A DNA stretch of 64,000 nucleotides from Phallusia fumigata. Its lineage: Eukaryota; Chordata; Ascidiacea; Phlebobranchia; Ascidiidae. The notes below the pieces were generated by a model that ran no database searches, was not told the DNA's origin, and was given only the letters and a program-made list of their open reading frames with translations. A program made the translations under genes and the position numbers. Shown one piece after another: positions 36,159-48,751 of the stretch. Within the stretch, counting starts at the first letter, position 1; every line of letters starts with the position of its first letter. Location: contig QXVZ01032724.1 in the NCBI GenBank assembly GCA_008931825.1, forward strand, positions 38,726-102,725. Direction: 5' to 3'.

Positions 36159-38627
36159 ATGAGCTTTTATGACCAAGTTCCATTAGCACAAGGTGCTGAT
36201 TCTGTGCCGATAGCTTTGGAGGAATTGGGACAACCAACAGTTGGCGCACCTACTGCAAGCTACGACTTTGTTCCTCCTGAAAATGGTGACGTAATTTCGG
36301 TTCATTCTGAGGAAAACGAAGATGTATTTGACAGCGATGATGAAGATGCAGTGCAAGAAAAACCGTTTGAAAGTGCTGACAATCCAGTTGATGTTGTGGA
36401 CTCAGGCCGTCCCGCTTTCGGCGGCGTCGCCGTTGAAGTTGAACCTGCAGATGGTACGTCAAAGTGGTTTTGGTTTAGTTCTGATTTATTGAGGCAAACC
36501 AGTGGTTCTCTACCTACTTTTATTCCATCGAACCCTTTAACTGATATTGGAAACTAAATCCCCCCCCCGCAGCATTTAGTTTGTAAATAGTATGTTCACA
36601 TCAGAGTATTAAGAAAAAAACTAAGGTCTTACTATTGATTAACAGTTATTATCAAAAACGTGCAATATCAAACCAAACTCTCCCCTTGAAAATACAAAAT
36701 CCCCCCCTGGTAAGGAATTCCCAACTTGGTTGTGGACTTCTATCTAGATCTTGTGAAAGCCTATAGCCTGGTTTCTACAGTTGTGCTGGCTTATTTTGCA
36801 CGTACAAAACCGCGGTGACTAATAGACTTTCAGTAGTTGTCATGTATTGTCTATGGCGAGATGATTCACAAACGTAGCCGATACAGGTACACAAACGTTG
36901 GCTCACATAGTGCAAGCAGGCTGGTAAAATGTTTAATATCTTCGCTTTGTTTCATGCACGACTTTACACGCCTAAAGTGGGTTTCCTAACGAGCTTCGTG
37001 CAGTCACCCCCAGCGCTTGTTACATGCACGACTTTGCAAGCATAAAGCGGGTTTCCTAACAAGCTTCATGCAGTCAATTTTTTGTGGTAACATTGTTCCT
37101 GTTTTTTTTTTATATTTTCTCGCAGACCGACCGAAGGCAAACGGAAATCGTTACGTCATCAACGATGACGTCACCAAACCGAGGGGTCGATGCTTTTGGT
37201 GCTTCGTCATAGCAGTGACGTTTGCAGTTATTCTGTTCGTGGGATTTTTCACTGTTGTGGTCGTGGTGTACACTCAGCTGGTAAATATGCTTATGGTTCA
37301 GTTGACCAGCTTAACGTGCTTGTACAACTTCCCTATGCGATAACGTTTCTGTTCTGTACGGGCCAGCACCGGTTAAGCTGTGGTTAAGAGTTCAAATCCC
37401 ACCGCCGGTTTATGTTTTTTACCACCTAAGTCCAATTCCTGGTGAATTTCAATTGTCCTGTACAAAACCGATAAACTGGGGTCTTTGCTCGTAGTTTGAC
37501 TAATTTGTGGCGGGAAATGAACTAAAAATAAAACAATTAGGACAACTATGACCCAGCCGATAATTTCCGATAAAATTATTGACTCCCGAAGCAACAAATC
37601 TTGTTTTAATAGATCGGAATTTCACCCGTCAGTGGAAATTTAACAGGTAAGAACATTTTTGTCATTGTAGCTTTCCTTGTGTTATTAAGTTGTCGGTCTG
37701 CTTGTGATGCAAAAATTTCTCTTGCCTTTTCTAACCCACTTTAATTTAGCTTGTAGCGTTGCGTTAGAACGTTTGTGACGTAATGCCTTGTGTTTTTCTG
37801 TACAAGAAACTTCGGCATTACTGCAATCCCGGTGTTGCACCAAACATTTGCTTAAATTCTAACTCTATAATGTCAAAGAATGTTCAGGTTGTTTTAAAAC
37901 AAGCCCTCATTTTGCTTGTTTGAAGGGTGAGGCTAACTATTGTGACGTCAAAGTGCTATGACGTCATTAAAATTTAAATTCATTAAAAATCATGGTTATA
38001 CCTGTGATTAAGGTGTCTCTCCCATATTTTGGAAAACTCAATCTCTTTGTTCCCAACAGACCGATATTGTGAGCAGCCCGCGCCTCTTCCCAACGGCAAC
38101 TTCACTCCGTTCCTCATTAAATTTCCACCCTTCTCTACCGTGCAATATTCCTGTAACCCTGGGTTCCAGATAATTTTCCAAGAAAATGTTACTTGTTCCA
38201 ACGGGAAATGGGAAGGTTTTCCCGGGAACTGCACGGAAATTGGTAGGGAAATGCGGGATCATTTTGTTACGGCGGCTCAAGTAAAAGAATGTCAAAAGAG
38301 AAACGCTATATTGGCTATAACGTCATTAATGGATGACGTGTATAGTCATGTGACTCGCGTGTGTTGATTTTTGCAAAATCTGCTTACGTGGCTGTTTGCT
38401 GTTAGATTAAGTCATGATGACGTATATTTCGTGCAGAACCTTCTACCACCGAAGGAACTCTTGAACCGATGGAAAATGAAACAACAGTAAACATATTCAA
38501 CGAGTCGACCTCCGCTGTGGATCCGACCACGACATCAACACAGGCTGCACCATCGACTGCAACGTCATACTACGCTGCACCAAACGTCACTGAACTTGAC
38601 GTCACCATACTCAACACATCAACGTAG
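36159..38627 (+). CDS. Type II membrane protein with one sushi (CCP) domain
   Basis: Five exons: 36159-36453, 37126-37280, 37613-37646, 38060-38242, 38437-38627; about 285 residues. Residues 1 to about 115 are cytoplasmic and acidic (SEENEDVFDSDDEDAV). A basic/Cys stretch (KPRGRCFWCF) leads into one membrane helix at about 120-147 (VIAVTFAVILFVGFFTVVVV). There is no signal peptide, so the C-terminus should be outside. Exon 4 is exactly one sushi domain, phase 1-1, with four cysteines (RYCEQP, YSCNPGF, VTCSNG, GNC) and the conserved Trp (GKWEG). The last exon is Thr/Ser-rich with N-glycosylation sequons (NET, NES, NVT, NTS). Sushi domains bind proteins in adhesion or complement control; the partner here is unknown. 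No vertebrate orthologue recognised. Exon 3 (34 bases) is the least certain but is required for phase. Confidence 0.78.
36955..37075 (+). repeat. 70-bp repeat, about 1.7 units
   Basis: In intron 1 of the sushi gene: ACGACTTTACACGCCTAAAG.GGGTTTCCTAACGAGCTTCGTGCAGTCA, then a second partial unit. Confidence 0.8.
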
Positions 38628-38887
38628 TTTCTCTGGCTACAATGAAAATATATCCACGCAACTCAAATACTGCGCCTTATGATGTCACTAACTTGTTTTA
38701 CGGTTTGTGACATCATGCTGGTGACGATATGAAAGTTATAATTTGTGAAAAACATTTATACTTTTCCAAAACTTTTTGCAAGCCCCCTTTTGGTTTGTTT
38801 GAAGGGTAGGGCTAACTTTTGTGACGTCAAAGTGCTATGACGTCATTAAATTTAAATTCATTGAAATCATGGTTAAACCTGTGATTA
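37900..38887 (+). repeat. Direct repeats of about 110 bases flanking sushi exons 4-5
   Basis: 37900-38010 and 38779-38887 share GTTTGAAGGGT.GGGCTAAC, TGTGACGTCAAAGTGCTATG, ACGTCATTAAA and ATCATGGTTA.ACCTGTGATTA. Each copy holds two TGACGTCA octamers 16 bases apart. Confidence 0.88.
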
Positions 38888-39062
38888 ACTTTTTACTGTA
38901 CTGTGTGAACTTTTTTTTACTGATTTCAAGTGTTCTACATTTGTTGAACTTCGCGCAAAGCGAAAACTTGTTTTTTGAGACACTTTGTAGTAATTTATAC
39001 GCGAACTTTTTGTGTGAAATTGAAAGGTCTTCTTTACTTTGGTGTATTTGGGGGCCTGGCAA

Positions 39063-39135
39063 GCTGGGCGGCCGCGTGGTCGAATGGATTGAGGCGCTTG
39101 ATTCATTCGCAGGCGGTTTTTAGGGCTACGGGTTT
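39063..39135 (+). pseudogene. tRNA-like pseudogene or SINE head
   Basis: GTGGTCGAATGG (A-box-like), GAGGCGCTTGATTCATTCGC and GGGTTTGAAAC (degenerate B-box) are in tRNA-like order and spacing, resembling a tRNA with a long variable arm. No clean acceptor stem could be paired, so a working tRNA is unlikely. Confidence 0.4.
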
Positions 39136-40395
39136 GAAACGCGTGTAAACATACGTGAGAAATACCCACCTGCGCTGAGGTTTGAAACCGTAACCTCTTG
39201 CGGTCTGAATTCCAGCAGTTTTGAATCAACCTGCTCCTAAGTTTAGCAATTATTGCGCAATCCAGCGCTATGACGTCATCTCACATGATTCGAGGCGCAC
39301 ATGCAAGCATTTGCGACAGAGACGAAACAGTGGTTTTACCACAGAGATATTTCCTGTTCAATTTCATTTTTGGTTTTCACATAATTTGGCGAGTTCCACT
39401 GGGTCGGAACGATGCTGATCAAGTTTTTGCTCAAAGAAACACAAGCGACCGAGACAGGATTAAACAAATGCGCAAGAATCACCTTAAACGTCCTGTTTCA
39501 GAATCTTCCCCCGATCGGTGATTCCCCTTTTGAGCAAGCTTTGTTTTTACCCCGGCTAACCCTGGTATCGAGGTCACATGACTCGAAACCTTGGTTTTGT
39601 TTGTTTTTTTGTCGTAAAGCTGATTTTCCTCAAACTCACACTCACGAAATGTTTACAAAATTAAAGATTTATTCAACTTTTGATCAAAAAAGGTTTGAAA
39701 GCAAAAATAAGTTCTTTGTCCAAATAACGAGAGAAAATTTTTCACAAATTAGCGAACGAAAAAATATCAAAACCAACAATTTAACAAATGAATGGTAAAA
39801 AAAATTGCAATTTTTCATCCCTGTGACGACATAGCTATGACGTAATACACAGTGTCGTGATTGAAAATGCTTTTTACCTATAGGCGTCAAAATAATGCAA
39901 ATGCGACAAGAAAATCGAATTGAAATATTTACAGCACTTCTTCAACTAAGCGATCATTTCTCGTTTCATTACCACGACGGAAACAATATACCAATACTGT
40001 TTCCTGGTGAAAACCATACCGGTAATGTTTGATGTGTGTTCATAGCACAATTTCTGTATACTCATGTTTTCTGCAGACAGATTCAAGCAAATGCTTTGTA
40101 CAGCTGGCGGATAAACATAACAACAATAATAATAAAAAACAGGTCAACAGTTCCTACATCTCCAGACGCAAAATGTGCCACTGGAAAGCAATCATTTGTT
40201 GAGTTCATTGAGAAAACTGAAAAATAACGTCATTTGTTAGTATTCAGCAGATAGTTAATTGCTACTTCATGCTTTCTATTCTTTTACGAAACAACAATAC
40301 TGTTGTCAAATTGATTAGGATGAAGTCACCTTGGTATTATAGCGTTTTTCCCGATTCAACCATTAAAAGATTTCAAAATATAACAATAAGTTTAC

Positions 40396-40468
40396 CTTCT
40401 GAAATTTTGAAGGATTCCATGCTTCACTAAGCAGCTGATTTACCGTAGCCTCTGGTAAAAGATGATTT
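40396..40468 (-). other. Possible minus-strand exon
   Basis: Bounded by a good acceptor (TTTTGTTGCAG) and donor (AGGTAAAC). One frame reads NHLLPEATVNQLLSEAWNPS then KFQK; another reads a short peptide ending in a stop. A donor GAGGTAAGG lies 73 bases upstream (exon end 40542). No gene could be built around it and the protein is not recognised. Confidence 0.25.
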
Positions 40469-42252
40469 CTGCAACAAAACAGAAATGAAATTATTCATCA
40501 CAAACTTAAATTCATCATTACTGAAGAAACTATTACCTTACCTCAAATATCTGCAGGTTATATCTTGTCAGTCGTTTCAATTTCTTGTTTCTCGGTGAAG
40601 CAATAAGAAGGGCTTTCTGGATTCTAAACTATGGTAGCTGCATATGGTCGCTCGTATTTATATTCGCTTATCATGAGTTTTCCGGGGACATACCCAACTG
40701 CAAGACTGCTGGACCTCATATTGATGCACTGCCTATGATTCACCACTGTTTCACCACCATTCCTGCTGTATTAAGCAATAACCCATGCAGCCAACGTCAG
40801 TACAGCTGCGTTAGTACTGAATGTGGGTATTTTATTGTGAGTAAAAACCTGTAACTGCTGGTAGGTGGCTAGGAGGTGTGGCGAAACGCTTGCGCAATCG
40901 ACAGCAATGGGGACATCTTGTTATGCCTTCTTAAGCGCTGTAAATGGCGTTAATTTGTGTAAACATTGACGTAATGTTATTCTCTGTCCTGTTGCTTGTG
41001 ATAAACTCTTCGCTTTTTACCAGTCTTCATCAATCGAAATTGTACAGTTGTAGGTTTTAATGATTTTCTTATTTTCCTAAACATCGATACAAAACTATCT
41101 TAATTTTATTCTTACATATTTACAAAATTAGCAACTCAAATAGTCTATTGTATGAACATCGCTAACTTAAAATGTTTTTTGAAACAAGTTATTTTTGGTA
41201 ACCCCGCCCCCATACAATGCGTCACGGAGACGGAAACGATTATGCCCCACAGTACGACTAAAAAAACTTGTCCTACTGTAGCAATGTGTTTATTTTGTTT
41301 ATATTTTATATTTTGTAGGCGGCGTCCTCACTTTTGATATTTTATGACTTCTTTTATGTTAACCGGCTTCAGACAATTATAGTATAATCTTCCTTCTAAA
41401 TAATCACGCCTTCAACACGTAGCTACGATAAAACCTTTTTCTTGGACCCTTTCGTTTTAAGTAATCATTTTCTTTGTTTCGGGGCGACACTACCTCGCCC
41501 CGGGTTAAAATAGCACGTCAGCTCCTCACTATAAGTTATCGCGTTTCCTAAACTAGTACCCCTCTCATACCAGTATAAGCCAGACCCTGCACACAGTTGA
41601 CGCTCGTGCTGCAAAGTAAGTTTTTGTGTGGTGTATTTTTCTTTGGTGTACTTGTTAATTTAAATGTATGTTAGCTGAACATAATCTCTAATAAATCTTA
41701 AAAACGCTCTTACTGTTTTGTTAGTCTACTTTCAGTGTTATTTAGCATAAGGGGTCAGATCGCGTAATTTCTATTTAACCAACGTTGTCTTCCATTGCAA
41801 CACTACCAAGAATTATTTCTCGACCTCGGGCATAAATTGCCATTATACATTTAGGTCAACATTTTTGTTTTCATTACCTGAATATTAACTCTTTAAATCC
41901 AGAAAGCCTTAAATAAATTCTGACGTCTTGTGACAATATCCGAGCGTCGTGAAAATTTTATGGTACCCGTGCTAAAAAAGCTATTTTTAGAAACAATGGA
42001 CCTTCCTACATATTAAATTTTAAAACAGGTTTAAATTTTTTGGGTATCGTTATTGTTTTGTTTCATTTTCTGCTGTAGAAAGTAATTTTTTTATGACACC
42101 CCAATTAAAATTGCAAACTTTTGCATTTATAGTAAGCAACCATGCGTGACGCGCTGTGATTGGTTGAAACTTTTGTTGTGATGAATCTTCACATGTTTGG
42201 TTAAAATTATTGCAAAAATCTTCGATCTATTTGGAAATAAACTGATTTCAAC

Positions 42253-45200
42253 ATGAAAATCCTAAATGAAGTGTTTTACTGCGTTGCTTATTTGCTTTTG
42301 CAACACCCAGAAAATGCTGAAGGTAAATCCATCTTTTAATGTTATCGTACCAATTTCAATGGCACAAGTTCTAATTTAAACTTCCAAATTCAAATTTTCA
42401 AATTAAATTTCAACAAAATTTTATTTCAATTTGTTTTGAAACAGGAGTTGAAAATCGAATCATAAATTTGGGTCTTTATGGTCGGAAAACATTTAACAAG
42501 ACGACAAGTTTTGTCGTTCCAGCAACAAGAGATATGGGATATGTGAGTAAAATATTTGGTGAGGTTCTGGTGCCTTCAAAAACTACAGATCCGCTTGATT
42601 TACGTGGTACTTTGTTTGTATCTGCATTTTAAAAATTTCGTTATTTTACCAATACCACTTCCCTGACCCCAATAGCACTAACCGTCAACATTAATAACAA
42701 AAACTGCCAGTTTTTGCTTATTCAAATGCGTTATCTTCCATATTTGTGGTACCTAGTGAAGTGGCAAGCTTCTTTGTGTGACACGCCTGAAAAGGGAATC
42801 ACCCACCTTACCCACCTTGCCATTTTATAGGAACCGCAAACAAACATACTTTATTTGGCATCAATTTACTCATATATATATTTAACAACCATGTTTTTAA
42901 AATAAGCTTTATGTGGTCAATATAACAGTTACTTGATGCAAAAATATTTTTTTTAAATGGGTGAAATTAAAAATTGTTTGTACCAAACAAAAAACCTAAA
43001 AAACTAAACTGCTTTCAAACCCGCTAAAATTGCAAATTAAATTTGATTTCAGAAACATTTTTACCTGTTTAGAGAGTTTAAAATAAGAGTACTATGGTCA
43101 AAAGCACATAAATTCAATACTTTTCTCATTGATATTTTAGTCTTAAATTCAAATTTATTTTTTTTAGTTGTTGGGATGTAATCTCATCCAAGTCCGTTCT
43201 TACAATGGAGATTTTGATCTTAGCATTAAAACTGAAAAAGCTGATGATTTGGTTGAAAACAACGATTGGTATCGGATATTTTCGGTAATTTTTAATAGAC
43301 CGTTTGTTTGTTTTATCTATCTTATATTAAAAAGCAAGCTTTGCTTTTTTGAATTTTGTATTTTTGAAAAAGTTGGTTATGTTTGATTTTATACATTTTG
43401 TGTGAGTTGGTTGATTCGGGCAATATATAGCTATCTCCTTAATTTAAGCGGTTGAACTAACCACTGAGCCATCCACAAACGCTGATCCAACAGCAAGCAG
43501 CAAATAATGCAAAGTTCTTGACAGCTAACTTGCAATATTTTACTTTCTAACATAAACAAACCCCAAAAAAGCATTTCGTTCGGTTACAAAACTGTCACCA
43601 ATATTTTTTTAGCCGCTTGTGCGTCGATTTTGGAGCCCCACCAATAAGGAGGAAACGCTGAAAATGCGTTGCATGTCTCCGTTTAAAGACAAATATGTGT
43701 TGGTTGAGCTGCATCATTCGGAACAGGATGTCGTGATTGAAACATGGCTAAGGAGTATTTATTTTTTTTTACTTGCTTTTTAGAAGTTGCTAATTTTGCC
43801 TGTTTCATAAAAAAATTTGGGCATGATGCCAGGCCAAGATTGTTATTAGTTTTGGTTGGCTAATAAATTTATAGCAACAAAATTTTCTAACGATGGTAAA
43901 ACAGCCAGCTTAAAGTCACATTATTCGAGACAGACAAATAATTGTTTTTTTGTACCTGTTGGTTTAAATGTGGGTCGCAACCTCTGCCCTGTAGGCCAAA
44001 TCCAGGGATAAGATAAACAACATTATAAACCATGAATGGAATGAGTACAGCTCTCAGAGTCCTTGCTGATCTTGATTTTGACCCAAGGCTTAAAAAAGTT
44101 GCTGGCCCATGCGTCAGACGTTTAGTTTGTTAAATTTTGCGAACCTTAAAAAAGTTGAATGGGATTAAAATTAGCTCAATGGCATTAAGTAAAAACCTGA
44201 CTTGTTTTACCAGATCAAGTCAAATTTTATTAGCATCGTCACTTCATCAAATTGGTAATTAGTGCAATGAAGTTTGTCAATAAAGCGATTAGCTAGGATT
44301 GTCAAACCGTTTTCCAATTGGCAGAATGTATACCAGTAACTGTGATATAACATACTACAGATGAATCATGTTAATCGCATAATCCGTCTTTTTTGCACAG
44401 GAATCGTAAATCACAAACCGTAGCCTATTAATTGTTGAGAAAATACTTCGGTTAATCGCATAACACTTAATTGGATAATCTGTTTATTCGAATATAATTC
44501 AAACATTTTATTCAATAATCCGAAACTTGGGTTTGCCTGCGAAAGTCGTGCAGTCCGATGTTTTTCTTAAAATATGGGAAGCAATACGGGTCAGTGTCAA
44601 AAAAGAACATTATTGTTACAAATTTGCGTGCAGTGTGTGTATGGATGTGTGGAATATGTGCATTTCCAACCTTTCTTGACACACACGTGACCAAATGCAC
44701 GACAGTTGGAAATGTGACGTCATGTTCTGCGTTATAGTGTGAACGTTAAACTAAGTTTGGAAAAGTGAATTATTCCATACTGAATATGGTGATGTGGTCA
44801 CATGTTGTACAGTTTTACAGAGAATAAATCTCGGTTGCCGTATATGTGCGCCATAAGAAATTTATTTCAGCTGGAAAACATGTCAATTAGCACTTCTCTT
44901 GACAACTTGATAATCACATATTCTGGTTAATTGCATAAAAACGCTTGGCAAATTGGCTATGTGATTAACCCGATACATCTGTGAACAATTTGTTTGTCAT
45001 AACCACTTTCACTATGCTTGTAAAATTTTTGTCAAATAGTTCTGGTTGAAACCGCCCGACCTTATGAGGCTTCAACAGCTAATATTTAACACAATAAATT
45101 ATTTATGCAGGATTGGACATAACATGCTGTGTTTGTTTAATCTCCGGTCTGTTGCTGTTTTTCTTGTCTGGTCGATTGTCAAAGTCAGTAATGTTTTACT

Positions 45201-48200
45201 ATTCGAGCGGGGTTGGTTTGGGGGTACTCGCTTCCACACTTATTCTTGTCTTCATTTTGAGTCGTCTTCTACCAAAGGTAAGAGAAAAATAGTGATATTC
45301 AGCTACAATATGTGTGTTGGACATAGGTGTCAATTTTTTAGCAAATTTGTTTTCATGTGAGGTGGCGAAATGATCAGATCCGAGCGGTCTGACATGCATG
45401 GTGGGAACAAAGTGGGGAAATGGGGAAGCTCCTTCCCGGGAAATTTTCATCTTTTCTAGCCCTGCTGACATGTGATAAAATTATGTAACATACGCGCCCT
45501 AGAATTTTCCAGTGGGGTGGCCGCCACCCCAGGAATCGACGCCTATGGTGTTGGATGAACTGTAGGCGCTGTATAGTTATGTGTCTTGCCAACAGAGTAC
45601 ATACATATATATGTATACCAGGGGTTGGCAACCTTTTAAACGCAGTGTGCCAGTTTACAAATTATTTCAAAATGTTAATAACGTCACTGCTGTCTGTTTT
45701 TGTGTCCTGTAAGCTAATTGTTACAATTTGAAAGGTCTGGTTTTCACATGCACTACATTTTATAATTAAAAAAAACTAAGAGATAGCTCAGCTTAGTTAA
45801 AAAAAATCATGTTGTGGGCCAACTGTGGCATGCATGCCCTGATATTATAACAGTTTGCACATAACTTTTGTGGCACTAGGTCCTAAAAGGCAAAAATATT
45901 CTGCCAAAAATTGTCTTGCTAAAATCCACAAAAGTTCATTTTTGCTGTAATTTTTTGAACATCTATTTATTTTAAATGTAAAATTAGCGTGTAACTTTAT
46001 CTGGTTAAGACTAACACAACAAAAGTTGCAAGCATCACTTTTTCTTTTAAACAATGTGTTGCAAAAACTATGTTTGGCAATATCTTGTTGAAGATATTAT
46101 AAAATTAATTTGCAGAAACAAGCGACGTACACTGTGTTATTTGGAGGTTGGACCGTCTGTGCCTGGTGCTTCAGCCTGATCTGGAAAAACCTGACATCCA
46201 TTTTGTTGGAACATTATTACATTGTTGCTGCTTACCTTTTTATAGCAGGTAAATAATTGGGATAAGTACAAATATTAAAAAGATACACTTGTCTTTGGGT
46301 TTTGGCTTGTAACACTGCTATTGCAGCCAGGCTTTTGAGGTACCAGCCCTGAAACTTTTTTATATTACCTCCGCCCCCCCTGAACAGCTCGGTTATTTAA
46401 AAAAGCCCCCTCTAACACAAAAAAATTTATTTTGGGGACAATATCAATGTGACAGTTGAGGCTCATGCAATGACACCAGTTTATCAAAATCGCTTGAAGA
46501 GATATTTGACAAAATTTGCTTTATCGTTGTATTCTGTTTTTACAGCCCAAATTTCATTTAGAACCCCCCATCGATCATTTAATCTCCAGTCCCCTAGCAA
46601 CGCCCCCAACTGTGAACGCTGGCCATGTTTAGAACAACTGATTTAAATGTAAACACAGGCCATATTTTTAGCCATTGTTTTGCTTTATGTCAAGTCGTGA
46701 ATTCTAAGTACGTTAACTTTGATTTCTGCTTTGTGCCTGTTTAGACCTCATGATAATTTCATGTTATTCTGACATAAAAAGTAACAAATTGAATCATGCG
46801 TTTGTTGTTGGTCAGTGCAACTGCTGTTTAGCAGATCCCGAAATTGCATGTACTTTTGCATTAAATCTGTACAAAATAGAAAAATTCCAGTAGCAAATTT
46901 TGGTACAAATCCTATTAGCCAACACACAATGATATAAAGGAGCAGATGGCTTTCACAACATGTATGTTTGTATTGGTTAATAATTATGGGTCCCCTTCCC
47001 TGAAGGGGGGGCATATTGTTTTCACTCTGTTTTTTTTCTTTTTTCTACCCTGGAGCTTGTCCACGCACTTTTGGCATGAAATGTTTGATGGATTTGGATA
47101 AAACTTTCACAGCTGGTAGATATGGTCAAGGCGGTGTGTCGTCTTTTTCGATTGACCCCATACCCCCATGGGTTACCCCGCTAGCCCCCAAAAGGGTGAA
47201 ATATTTCCCTGCACTATGCCTATGCACTTTGGCATGAAATCCTTGGCGGATTTGGTTGAAACTTTTACAGCTGGTAGATATGGTCATGGAGTTGTGTCAT
47301 CAGTTTTGTTTGACGCCATAGCACCGATGGTTACCCCGCTTGCCCCCTGAATTGGGTCAATTTGTTAAACAATCTCCGAATTGGANATATATATAAATGG
47401 GGTAATAGTGTATATGGAATGGCCATATGGTGAACGCCACCCTTCTAGTTTTATTTACAATAGTAATGGTAATTTTGCCTGTATAGAGTTGTTATTTCCA
47501 TAAACTTACTTTTACCAGCTGTTAACAATTCAGGTTTTTCAAGTTTTGCGATTTGTTATTGGCGTGGACCAGTGGAAGATCCCAGGACCCACAACATTAT
47601 ACAATGGTCGATACAAATTGTCTCGTTACTACTTATCTACAATGGAACTCAAAAACCAACTGTAGGACTGATTTCTATTTTTGTCCAGTTTTTCGATGTG
47701 TGGTAAAGAGTTGTAAAACTTCTGACTGACAATAAAATAAAACAAACTTTTGATTTTAAATTGCGGCCATGAAAGCCTTGTACTCTGGGTTCTAAGTTTA
47801 TTTTTCATGTTCTGTTCTAAATTTGTGTTTTTTTGTTTTCATTTGCAATAAATCTAATAGGTATTATACTAAATCTGTATAACTCAACGAGTTCAACCAA
47901 GAAAGTTTGCCCTAACTCTCCCCAAAAATGAAAATTTTTTAAAATAAACCACTTTGGCGTCGTTTAACTGCTGTCAAAAAACGAAAACAAAATGTTTTTT
48001 CTAATTACAGGTGTCTCTCTCAATTATATTGTCCGTTATCATGAACAAAATATTGGAAAACCACAATTCAGTGGACAAAGTTTGCTCGTTTGTGAGAATA
48101 TTGAAACGAAACTTCATTTTGTAAGTTTCATGGCTCAATAAAACTGAATAACTAATTATCGGAAACATTTTTATTAATGGTCATCTTTTTACGGCATTAT

Positions 48201-48751
48201 ATTTATTTTGCATTATTACCTGAAACAATTTGTGTGTTACCCAATAGTCGAATAATTTTGGGAAAAATTGGCGACCCAAAGCCGCGACGTTTGTTGACCG
48301 AAGAGGAATTTATTCTGCAAGGAGAGAGAGAAACAAAAAAGGCATTGGAAGAATTGCGTAACTTCTGCAACAGTCCACAATGCTCCCCGTGGAAAACTGT
48401 ATCTCGACTCGAATCTCCGGGAAGGTAATGGTGCTCTCAATGTTAAGTCATTTAGTAGTCTGGTGTTGAAAATACCCATAACTTTGCCTTGGTAAACAAG
48501 AAGACATACAAAATTTCCAGTGATTTTCAAAAACATTTGCTATTTAAACATTTTAAACTAATTTGTGTTTTTCCCCCAGGTTCGCACAGTTCATTGAGGG
48601 GGACAACCACATTTACGATCAAGAACAAAGTTTATATGAGGACGATATGCAAAATTTAACAGACAGTGAAAACGAATTTCCGTCGCATGCAAACGGGCAC
48701 ATCAATATGCCGCACTTTAAAGATGAATATATGAGCGAGGACAGCGACTAA
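42253..48751 (+). CDS. NEMP1: Nuclear envelope integral membrane protein
   Basis: NEMP/TMEM194 family, inner nuclear membrane; linked to nuclear stiffness, germline function and Ran binding. Ten exons: 42253-42322, 42445-42542, 43168-43284, 43613-43754, 45111-45277, 46116-46248, 47534-47661, 48011-48120, 48248-48424, 48580-48751; about 437 residues (vertebrate NEMP1 about 444). Signal peptide MKILNEVFYCVAYLLL, lumenal domain (NLGLYGRKTF), a membrane block (FYYSSGVGLGVLASTLILVF, LSRLLPK, GGWTVCAWCFSLIW, SFAICYWRGP), then the conserved tail RLLTEEEFILQGE.ETKKALEELR, FCNSPQCSPWKTVSRLESP and RFAQFIEG, and an acidic C-terminus. The tail pattern is decisive for the family; NEMP1 against NEMP2 cannot be settled, and an invertebrate probably has one gene. 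Exon 4 ends at a weak donor (AGGAGTATTT), chosen by phase. Long introns 4 and 6 hold repeats. Confidence 0.93.
45361..45555 (-). repeat. Composite dispersed element
   Basis: In NEMP intron 5. Reverse complement carries GGCGTCGATTCCTGGGGTGG, GGCCACCCCACTGGAAAATT, the GGGAAGGAGCTTCCCC...CCCACCATGCATGT block, and CAGACCGCTCGGATCTGATC. These pieces recur separately at 13985, 19236, 20632, 53606 and 61289-61510, so 45361-45555 looks like the most complete copy. Confidence 0.7.
46980..47350 (+). repeat. Dispersed repeat with two internal 130-bp units
   Basis: In NEMP intron 6. Starts ATTATGGGTCCCCTTCCCTG, then two related units (TTTGGCATGAAAT, GATTTGG, ACAGCTGGTAGATATGGTCA, GGTTACCCCGCT.GCCCCC). 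The two ends match, reversed, both sides of the N gap at 1409-1834. Confidence 0.75.

Larger units (their letters stand above)
38888..42252. other. Gene-poor interval between sushi gene and NEMP
   Basis: No confident gene. It holds a tRNA-like piece (39063-39135), a GACCGAGACAGGATT repeat piece (about 39440) and a possible minus-strand exon (40396-40468). 41575-41630 has TATAAG followed by a donor-like AAAGTAAGTT, which could be a promoter with a first exon. Open frames at 39412-39798 and 40585-40854 have no recognisable domain. Confidence 0.4.

Noticed and set aside
35881-36162. 93-codon open frame upstream of the sushi gene
   Set aside because: Different frame, low-complexity composition and overlap with the real start codon; probably 5' UTR.
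39412-39798. 128-codon open frame
   Set aside because: Its start overlaps a dispersed tRNA-like repeat piece and the remainder matches no domain.
40585-40854. 89-codon Cys-containing open frame
   Set aside because: No splice partners, no recognisable domain and no signal of codon bias; left as non-coding.
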